Part shown: positions 25,048 through 31,246 of the stretch, one piece after another
Numbering within the stretch: the first letter of the stretch is position 1
How the letters are laid out: every line of letters begins with the position of its first letter
Source: Anaerolineae bacterium
GTDB lineage: Bacteria > Pseudomonadota > Alphaproteobacteria > DSM-16000 > Inquilinaceae
Assembly (NCBI GenBank): GCA_028285185.1
Contig: JANQQD010000066.1
Location: 1 to 32,586, forward strand
DNA length: 32,586 nt
Direction: 5' to 3'
The notes under the pieces: generated by a model
What the model was told of the DNA's origin: nothing
What the model saw: the letters and a program-made list of their open reading frames with translations, nothing else
The model's database searches: none
Translations under genes and position numbers: made by a program

Positions 25048-25134
25048 CGCTTTGCCGAAGAGCCACCCAGCTCATGGGGCCGACAGTGCCAAGGCGTCCC
25101 GGCTCTCAAGCCCATGTCAGTTTCTGCATCAGCA

Positions 25135-26424
25135 TCAGTCAGTCGGCTCGCGAACGAACGAGAGCAGGATCGCGCCAACGACGAAGAAGGCCATGACTGT
25201 GGCCATTCCCACCCTCTGGCTTTCGCCGATCAGGGTCGCCCAGCCGACAAGAGGCGGACCCAAGAATGCCGTCGCCTTTCCTGACAACCCGAACAGCCCG
25301 AAACTCCGGCCTTCATGGCCAGGAGGTGTCAGCCGCGCCATCAGCGAGCGGCTTGCCGACTGAGCGGGCCCAAAGAAGAGGCCTATGCCGATGCCCAGGC
25401 CGAAGAATGCCGTATGCGATTCCACCAGTAGCAACGGAATGCCGAAGACCAGCAGGCCGCACAGGCTGAGCAACACGGTCTTGCGTCCGCCGATGCGATC
25501 GTCGACCCAGGCAAAGATGAAGGCGCCTATCCCAGCGCTGATGTAGATCGTCACGCCGAACAGCAATATCTGTTCCGTCTCCATACCAAAGGTGCCGGCC
25601 GCATAGACTCCGCCGAAAGAGAACATTGTGTTCAGGCCATTGCGATAGATCATGTGCGCGACGAGAAAGAGCAGAATATTGCCCTGATGCTTCAGCATGG
25701 TCAGCGTATCTGAAAGGGTCTTCAGACCATCCGCAATGGCCTTCGACATGCCGGCGGTTCGCCGCGGTTCGCGAACCATCAGAAAGAGTGGAAGGGAAAA
25801 GGTGAGAAGCCAGACCGAGGCGACGACCGAGGTAAGACGGACGGGCTCGCTTGCTTCAGCACTCAGGCCGAAGGCGGGTGGCTCTGCCTTGACGACAAAG
25901 AGGGCAAGGAACAGGCAGACAATTGCGCCGATGTAGCCGATGCCCCAGCCCCACCCCGACAGACGGCCAACCATATTCGGAGGTGCAAGTCCCGGCAACA
26001 TGGAGTTGTAGAAGACCATGGCGACCTCAAGGCCGACATTGACGAGAAATGCCAGGGTAAGCGCCGGGATGATCCAGGACGGATCCGGCTGGATCCACCA
26101 CATCGCGATCCCTGCCAGAATGGCGATGCCGGTGAAGCACGCCAGCCAGATTTTGCGTCCGGCGCCGGCATCGGCGACCGGACCGAGCAGAACCGCTAGG
26201 ATCGCCATGGCGATGCCTGAGGCGCCCATCATCTGGCCCCAGAGCACCGTGCCCACGGTCGTATCGCCGGCCACACTTTCCGTGAAATAGGTGGCGAAGA
26301 CGAACGTAACGATGATTGCAAATGGTGCTGAGCTCGCCCAGTCATAGGCGAACCATGCAGCGATCGGCCCCCATTTTCCCGGCTGACTCGTGGTGCTATC
26401 CACCTTCACCGTGTTCGTCGCCAT
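25135..26424 (-). CDS. MFS transporter of the UMF1 (Atg22-like) family
   Basis: The 429-residue inner-membrane protein has about twelve hydrophobic helices. UMF1-family marks are AAWFAYDWASSAPFAIIVTFVFATYF at the first helix, the GPVADAGAGRK loop, YNSMLPGLAPPNMVGRLSGWGWGIGYIG and GPAQSASRSLMARLTPPGHEGRSFGLFGLSGKATAFLGP near the end. Characterised eukaryotic relatives export amino acids from vacuoles; bacterial substrates are unknown. The ATG at 26424 is chosen over a TTG twelve codons upstream. With the downstream M20 peptidase it could handle amino-acid conjugates or peptides, which is inference from neighbourhood only. Confidence 0.88.
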   Translation of the reverse strand: MATNTVKVDSTTSQPGKWGPIAAWFAYDWASSAPFAIIVTFVFATYFTESVAGDTTVGTVLWGQMMGASGIAMAILAVLLGPVADAGAGRKIWLACFTGIAILAGIAMWWIQPDPSWIIPALTLAFLVNVGLEVAMVFYNSMLPGLAPPNMVGRLSGWGWGIGYIGAIVCLFLALFVVKAEPPAFGLSAEASEPVRLTSVVASVWLLTFSLPLFLMVREPRRTAGMSKAIADGLKTLSDTLTMLKHQGNILLFLVAHMIYRNGLNTMFSFGGVYAAGTFGMETEQILLFGVTIYISAGIGAFIFAWVDDRIGGRKTVLLSLCGLLVFGIPLLLVESHTAFFGLGIGIGLFFGPAQSASRSLMARLTPPGHEGRSFGLFGLSGKATAFLGPPLVGWATLIGESQRVGMATVMAFFVVGAILLSFVREPTD

Positions 26425-26481
26425 CGTTTGGCCGCCGCGTTCGCGCACTAAATGGGCCAAGGTCCTCAGTGACGACGAAAG

Positions 26482-26682
26482 CTAGACCTGCGCCCACCAA
26501 TCCTGCAGTTCTCTAAAGCTGTAGGGATCGCGTCCCATCCGTGCCCGGAACTTCTCATAGATCGGCGTCCACTGAGCAACGAAGGCTGCTTCATCAGGAT
26601 CTTGTGGTGGTTCGGGCGCTGAAGCACCATGCATCTCAAGGTAGTCGTTCAGCGCCTTGTTCATCCAGCTGCCAATGCCCAT
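26482..26682 (-). CDS. Hypothetical 66-aa protein
   Basis: A 66-residue protein not recognised. It starts MGIGSWMNKALNDYLEMHG and continues acidic and proline-rich (PEPPQDPDEAAF), then an aromatic helical end (WTPIYEKFRARMGRDPYS ... LQDWWAQV). No signal, membrane helix or cysteine. The ATG at 26682 is preceded by AGGACTGGGGAA, a good ribosome site, and it is better placed than the longer in-frame opening to 26745. It lies just upstream of the MFS gene on the same strand, so it may be the first cistron of that unit. Confidence 0.55.
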   Translation of the reverse strand: MGIGSWMNKALNDYLEMHGASAPEPPQDPDEAAFVAQWTPIYEKFRARMGRDPYSFRELQDWWAQV

Positions 26683-27290
26683 TTCCCCAGTCCTTGCGTG
26701 CAGGAAGGTTTTGCGCTCGGCTACCAGCTGACCTCTTGGTCGCAAGTGGTGAACGTCTATCCATTCATGTGCACGCGGCAGTGGGTGGTTTCCTCGGCTA
26801 ATATCATACTGTGAATCTCTGCGGACCTGTGCTCTGGACAGTTCATTGCGCCATGTCGTGTCGACATGGTGAACACTTATGGATCGTTGGGTCGAAAACT
26901 TTGATGTCTAATTGAGAGAAGGTTCCTCTACCAAGTTTTGACCATTGGCGCACACGACAGGTAGTTGCCGGCTGAAGGCCGGTGGCTCGATGACATATCG
27001 ATGAAACTAACTTTCCACAGAAGTGTTGATCGTCTCACTCTGGAAACTCCTTAAGAACACTTCGAAGATGACTGTTTGTGGCTCAAACCATACGGGCTGC
27101 GAGAAAAGAGATGTGTTTGCAGATTGCAGCCCGGATAGGTCGAAAGGCATTGAATCAGGGCGGTAATGGCACGGGACGGTCCGTTGGTCGGATCAAGCCA
27201 TGTCCAACTGTCACCACCCGTTCAGGCAGGCTAGTCGAGACCTTAACGGCCCTCGACGCTCTTACTGCGATCCAGTTGCGGCTTCAGTGT
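26683..27290. other. Gene-free, AT-richer intergenic stretch
   Basis: About 600 bases with no supportable gene. Composition is visibly more AT-rich than the flanks between roughly 26880 and 27080. It holds a perfect 8-3-8 palindrome (26851-26869) and a 6-bp hairpin with loop TGAAG (26967-26983). The 8-mer TGGTGAAC occurs at 26747 and 26867. The minus-strand side must carry the promoter of the 66-aa/MFS unit. A 143-codon plus-strand frame crossing its right end (27078-27509) overlaps the LuxE-like gene antisense and resembles no family. The stretch could be the scar of a lost mobile element or gene, but no transposase remnant was recognised. Confidence 0.5.
26851..26869. repeat. Perfect 8-3-8 palindrome
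   Basis: CCATGTCG, a TGT spacer, then CGACATGG: an exact inverted repeat in the gene-free stretch, 169 bases upstream of the 66-aa gene. It could be an operator for that minus-strand unit or an element end; no partner copy was seen in the window. Confidence 0.4.
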
Positions 27291-27294
27291 TCAT
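27262..27294 (-). other. Ten-codon frame coupled to the LuxE-like gene (possible remnant of a lost cistron)
   Basis: An ATG overlaps the LuxE-like stop codon (ATGA), exactly as the ligase and LuxE-like genes are joined, but the frame closes after ten codons (MNTEAATGSQ). The DNA beyond turns into the gene-free stretch. It may be the first codons of a downstream cistron removed by a deletion or frameshift, or simply chance. Confidence 0.3.
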
Positions 27295-28397
27295 TGGACC
27301 CGCGCCAAAAGGGGACGCGTGTCGCTGCAGCCGCGGAGTTCGGCGGCGGGCAAGCGGCCATCGACGCGAAAGGTGCGGCCTGGGCGGCCACAGGGGCAGT
27401 CGTCGGTGCCAGCCACTGCGCCAAGGTCTTCCGTCAGCAGGCAATGGCCCGGATAGCTTCTTGGCAAGAGGCTCATGACTTGGATCAGGCCCTGTTCGCC
27501 CGGCCCTAGGGGCCGCAGGGTTACCGGGTCGCGCACCAGGATGTCGGAGAAGACGGGGGCATGCAGGCGGCCGGCCTCGCATTCCATGAAGATCGCGCCG
27601 ACCTGTTCGACCATGCCGTAATAGTTGTGGATGGCGGTCAGGTCGAAAGTCTCGGTCAGGCGGCTGCGGAATTCGGCGTTTGAGACGGCGAGGTCCGCCA
27701 GCCGCTTCCAGCCGCCGCCGTGAATCAGGGTTCCAGGGCCGAGATCGATCCGCCTGCCGGCGGCCAGCGCCGCCTGGTAGAGGTGCTGCCAGACGACGAA
27801 GGTGAAGCCGAACACCAGCTTCGTTGCGCCGCGGTGGCGTTCCAGGAAGGCGTCGAGCGCGTCCCAGTCTGGAGCCAGGTCGGGGCCCAGCAGGTAGAGA
27901 TGGTCGCGGCCGAAGGCGCTGAAACCCCGGATTGCGGCGGCCCGGGCTGACGCCGCACCGCCGGTCCCCACGGCATCGCGGGCGTCGACGATGATCATTG
28001 GCAGGCGCTTCGGACCGATGAAGGGCTTGACGACGGCGACCAGGGCCCGGGAGAGGTCGGCGGCAGTCGGCCGGTCGAGCGCGATGCGGGAGACGGCTTG
28101 GCCGCTGGTGCCGCTGGAGGTCAGCACCTGCGCCACGTCGGCGTCCGGCACGCTCTGCAGGGGCGCGACCTTGAACAGAGTGGCCGGCAGATAGGGGACC
28201 GCATCGAGCGTCGGGGCTGGCGACGATCCCCCGCCGATGGCATCGAGAATGGCGCGGTAGCCGGCACAATGGTGCCGGTGATGCTGCGTCAGCCGGTTCA
28301 AGTGGCGGCACAGCATCTCATCCTTCTCTGCCGCCGGCTGGCCGAACGGATCCACGGTGAAGGGATCGATCTCTTGCGGGATCGCGGGCGCCGTCAT
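27291..28397 (-). CDS. LuxE-like acyl-protein synthetase
   Basis: The 368-residue protein is of the LuxE/PaaK-like ANL branch. It has the shortened phosphate loop LTSSGTSGQ (92-100), a HGGGWKRLADLA block, YYGMVEQVGAIFMEC and a Cys-containing DDCPCGRPGRTF near the end. LuxE adenylates a fatty acid and holds it on a cysteine close to the C-terminus; here Cys357 lies 11 residues before the end (RGCSDTRPLLARVQ), a matching place. It probably activates or transfers an acyl group made by the adjacent ligase and carrier protein rather than serving luminescence, as no luciferase genes are present. The ATG overlaps the stop of the upstream ligase by 4 bases, so the two are coupled. Confidence 0.85.
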   Translation of the reverse strand: MTAPAIPQEIDPFTVDPFGQPAAEKDEMLCRHLNRLTQHHRHHCAGYRAILDAIGGGSSPAPTLDAVPYLPATLFKVAPLQSVPDADVAQVLTSSGTSGQAVSRIALDRPTAADLSRALVAVVKPFIGPKRLPMIIVDARDAVGTGGAASARAAAIRGFSAFGRDHLYLLGPDLAPDWDALDAFLERHRGATKLVFGFTFVVWQHLYQAALAAGRRIDLGPGTLIHGGGWKRLADLAVSNAEFRSRLTETFDLTAIHNYYGMVEQVGAIFMECEAGRLHAPVFSDILVRDPVTLRPLGPGEQGLIQVMSLLPRSYPGHCLLTEDLGAVAGTDDCPCGRPGRTFRVDGRLPAAELRGCSDTRPLLARVQ

Positions 28398-29785
28398 CGC
28401 ATGCTGGCCCCCAGCGCCAGGTAGTCGATCTTGCCGCTCGCCAGCCGCGGCAGGGCTGCCACTGTGTCGATCTCAACGGCGCTCGGGTGCAGGCGGTAGC
28501 GTGAGGCCACCAGCCTTTCCATTCCGGCAGGAAGGCCGGTGGCTTCCACCAGCACACGGATCCGGCTGTCGTCACCCACGCACGCGACCGGCGCATCGCC
28601 GATCGCGGCAAGATCCCGTTCGAGCTGGTCGAGGTTGATGCGCAGGCCGAACAGCTTCACGAAGCGCCTCAGCCGGCCGGTGATCCGGAAGAAGCCGTCG
28701 CCATCGACCGAGGCGAGGTCGCCGGTGCTAAGGCGCCCGCCTAGCTCGTCGCCGCGGGCAAGGTCTGCGCGGCTCTCGGCATAGCCGAGCATGACGTTGG
28801 GGCCTTGGTAGATCAGCTCTTGCGATGCCGGATCGAGTGAGAGTGCGCCGCCGGGAATGGCGATGCCGATGCTGCCGATCTTGTCCGCCAGTTGCTCAGG
28901 CGGGACGTAGGCGATGCGGGCCGTCGCCTCGGTCTGGCCGTACATCACGTAGAACCGCCAGTTTCGGGCCGCGGCCAAGTCGGCAAAGGTCTTCGTCAGT
29001 GCTGGGTCCAATCCGCCGCCCGCCTGGGTCAGCGTCTGCAAGCACGGCAGGTCACGAGTGTCGAGACCGAGGCGCTGCAGCATCTGGTAGGTGTAGGGCA
29101 CACCGGCAAGCGATGTCGCGCGTTCGGCCGCCAGAACATCCCAGAACGTCCGCTGCATCACGCCGTCGTCGGTCAACAGCAGCGTGCCGCCGGCATGGAG
29201 GTGGCTGTTGATCACCGACAAGCCATAGCTGTAGGCGAAGGGCAGGGTGGTGATCGGGCGGTCATCGGGCGTGAGCGCAAGGTATCCGGCGATCGCCTCG
29301 GCGTTCGCCTGCAGATTGCGATGGCTGAGGCGCACGAATTTCGGATCGCCCGTTGTGCCGGACGTCGCGAGCAGCACCGCCAGGTCGGGGTGGATCGGCG
29401 CCGCCGCGGGCGGACGGTCTCGACGCATTAGGGATAGCGAGCCGACACCTCCCGTTTCGGCGTATCCGGCCGGCAGCGTTGCCGGTGCGTGTCCTGCGAT
29501 CCAATCCGGCTCATAGGCTGCGACGAGCCGGTCGAGCAGGTTCGGCGCGAGATCGGCATTGATCAGGGCGACGGCCCCGCCGGCATTCAGCACCGCGAGG
29601 TAGGCGGTCAGGCTGTCAGCGGTATTGCGGGCCAGCAGGAAGACCAGTGGTTTCGTCCGCTGGCGCAGCCGATCGGCGAATCGATCGACCCGCGCCCACA
29701 GGTCCCCGTAGCTGAGGCGCTCGCCGGTTGCCCCGTCGACGGCAGCGGGATGGCCTTGCGGATGCTGCAGATGCCAGAAGCTCAC
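28394..29785 (-). CDS. AMP-forming acyl ligase (acyl-ACP/acyl-CoA synthetase type)
   Basis: This 463-residue ANL ligase has an intact set of motifs: A3 LLATSGTTGDPKFVRLSH, A5 YVMYGQTEATARIAYVP, A7 LSTGDLASVDGDGFF, the hinge RLRRFVKLFGLRINLDQLE and the A10 lysine in LPRLASGKIDYL. It should adenylate a carboxylic acid and load it onto the phosphopantetheine of the acyl carrier protein encoded 28 bases upstream. Length is short for a fatty-acyl-CoA synthetase (about 550) and nearer to small carrier-protein ligases. It starts with GTG; the ribosome site is weak. It is coupled to the LuxE-like gene downstream. Substrate unknown. Confidence 0.87.
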   Translation of the reverse strand: MSFWHLQHPQGHPAAVDGATGERLSYGDLWARVDRFADRLRQRTKPLVFLLARNTADSLTAYLAVLNAGGAVALINADLAPNLLDRLVAAYEPDWIAGHAPATLPAGYAETGGVGSLSLMRRDRPPAAAPIHPDLAVLLATSGTTGDPKFVRLSHRNLQANAEAIAGYLALTPDDRPITTLPFAYSYGLSVINSHLHAGGTLLLTDDGVMQRTFWDVLAAERATSLAGVPYTYQMLQRLGLDTRDLPCLQTLTQAGGGLDPALTKTFADLAAARNWRFYVMYGQTEATARIAYVPPEQLADKIGSIGIAIPGGALSLDPASQELIYQGPNVMLGYAESRADLARGDELGGRLSTGDLASVDGDGFFRITGRLRRFVKLFGLRINLDQLERDLAAIGDAPVACVGDDSRIRVLVEATGLPAGMERLVASRYRLHPSAVEIDTVAALPRLASGKIDYLALGASMR

Positions 29786-29813
29786 TTCGGCGTCAGCCCG
29801 AAAAACATCGCGG

Positions 29814-30068
29814 CTATTGTGCCACGTATTTCTCCACGATTGTCTTCGCCTTGGCGAAGCTGCTCATGTCGATAACGTCGTCGGTTTCGATCATGATGTC
29901 GAACTGGTCTTCGATCGCGGCAATCAATGCCATATGGGCGACCGAGTTCCATTCGGGGATCCCGCGATAGGCAAGTTCGTCGGTCACCTGTGCCGCCGCG
30001 ATCTGCAATGCGTCTGCAAAGGCGGCCTGCAGGCGGTCGTGCAGAGAGATCGGGGGCATGTAGTTCAT
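29814..30068 (-). CDS. Acyl carrier protein
   Basis: The 84-residue acidic protein has the ACP fold: helix I (LHDRLQAAFADALQI), and the attachment serine in PEWNSVAHMALIAAIEDQF, where the common D-S-L is N-S-V. Helix III follows (IDMSSFAKAKTIVEKYV). The serine would carry 4'-phosphopantetheine. It is a dedicated carrier rather than the housekeeping AcpP, given its divergence and its place with a ligase and a LuxE-like enzyme. The ATG at 30068 has AAGGGGA about ten bases upstream; a second ATG at 30059 is possible. It is the first gene of the minus-strand operon. Confidence 0.88.
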   Translation of the reverse strand: MNYMPPISLHDRLQAAFADALQIAAAQVTDELAYRGIPEWNSVAHMALIAAIEDQFDIMIETDDVIDMSSFAKAKTIVEKYVAQ

Positions 30069-30171
30069 GAAATCGCGTTCCCCTTGGGCCGGCCTGAGTT
30101 CCGGCAGGCGGGTCTCGCCTGCTGCGCACCCTTCAGCAGAAGTGACCATAGCGCCATTAGCAAGTAGTAAA

Positions 30172-30208
30172 CGTAGTCGATAGACGACTGTAGATCATCT
30201 GGACTACG
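30172..30208. promoter_or_regulatory. Nested inverted repeats between the ACP and SDR genes
   Basis: The 165-base divergent gap between the ACP start (30068) and the SDR start (30234) holds CGTAGTC (30172-30178) mirrored by GACTACG (30202-30208). Inside it is a second repeat, AGTCG-N5-CGACT (30175-30189). They are suitably placed to control both transcripts. No regulator family was matched. Confidence 0.35.
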
Positions 30209-30233
30209 ACTGGACCATGAGAGATCCCATATC

Positions 30234-31016
30234 GTGACGTCCGCTGTATCCCGTTCGCCCATGGACCTTGTCCGCCTCGACGGTCGGGTCGCCTTGGTCA
30301 CCGGCGCCAGCCGCGGGATCGGGTGGGCCGTGGCGGAACAGTTGGCGGCGGCGGGCGCATCCGTTGCCCTCAACGGCATAGGCGACCCGGCGGTACTCAG
30401 CGATCGGGCGGCGTCCCTACAACGGGCGTATGGTGTTGACGCGATGCCAGTCGTTGCCGATGTCGGCGACCCGACGGCGGTGACGGCGATGCATCGCGCG
30501 GTGGCCAAGCGGTTCGGGCGGCTGGACATTCTGGTGAGCAACGCCGGCATCCTGGGCGATGCGCTGATCGGCATGATCCCGGATGCGGTCGTGCGCGAAA
30601 CCCTGCGCGTCAACACCGAAGGCGCGCTCTACAACCTCCAGGCCGCGGCGCGGCTGATGCGACGCTCGGGCGGCGGTGCCATCGTTACCGTCAGTTCCAT
30701 CGTCGGTCGCCGGGGCAATCCGGGGCAGGTGGTCTATGCCGCGTCCAAGGCCGCGCTGATCGGCATGACGCTTTCCGCCGCGAAAGAGCTCGGACCCCAC
30801 GGCATCCGCGTCAACGCGGTGGCGCCCGGCGTGATCGAAACGGACATGACCGGGCATCTGGACGCCGCGACGCGCCAGTCGCTCCTCTCCGGCGTTCCCC
30901 TTGGCCGGGCGGGCGGCGCAGGAGAAGTGGCGTCCGCCATTTTGTTCCTCGTGTCCGACCTTGCGTCTTATGTCAGCGGTCAAGTCCTTGGGGTCGATGG
31001 CGCCATGGTCCTATAG
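30234..31016 (+). CDS. FabG-like short-chain dehydrogenase/reductase
   Basis: This 260-residue classical SDR has the NAD(P) loop TGASRGIG (23-30), SNAG (102-105), the catalytic set Asn127, Ser154/155, Tyr168 and Lys172 (YAASKAAL), and the FabG-type NAVAPGVIETDMTG. The end is VSGQVLGVDGAM. The closest functional group is 3-oxoacyl-ACP reductase. Beside a dedicated ACP and acyl ligase it plausibly makes a 3-hydroxyacyl chain on the carrier, though it could act on a sugar nucleotide. The start is a GTG with GAGAG about ten bases upstream; the ATG at 30261 has no site. Confidence 0.88.
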   Translation: MTSAVSRSPMDLVRLDGRVALVTGASRGIGWAVAEQLAAAGASVALNGIGDPAVLSDRAASLQRAYGVDAMPVVADVGDPTAVTAMHRAVAKRFGRLDILVSNAGILGDALIGMIPDAVVRETLRVNTEGALYNLQAAARLMRRSGGGAIVTVSSIVGRRGNPGQVVYAASKAALIGMTLSAAKELGPHGIRVNAVAPGVIETDMTGHLDAATRQSLLSGVPLGRAGGAGEVASAILFLVSDLASYVSGQVLGVDGAMVL

Positions 31017-31116
31017 CAATGGCACCATCCGTTGACCTGCCAAGTTTAGAAATCGGTAAGAATTGTTAACCAATGGGCCCCATACTCACTCCGCCTGGCC
31101 GTGGCCGGTGCTGGTG

Positions 31117-31132
31117 GTCGGACCGGTCCGAC
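31117..31132. promoter_or_regulatory. Perfect 16-bp palindrome upstream of the aminotransferase gene
   Basis: GTCGGACCGGTCCGAC is a gapless 16-base palindrome in the 230-base region between the SDR and the aminotransferase fusion, 40-115 bases before the possible starts of the latter. An operator is the simplest reading. The upstream part of this gap (31050-31075) is AT-rich (GAATTGTTAACC) and may hold the promoter. Confidence 0.45.
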
Positions 31133-31246
31133 TGCAGTTCCGCTGCGAAAAGGCGGCTATGGCTGCGGTGATTGTCGCTGACTGCTTGGCGTCCAAGATC
31201 CTCAGTGCAGGTCGGCGAATACACAGAGTCGGTGGATATTCCCTGG

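Noticed and set aside
27078-27509. 143-codon plus-strand open frame at the edge of the gene-free stretch
   Set aside because: Its right half is antisense to the LuxE-like gene and the left half matches nothing; not supported as a gene.
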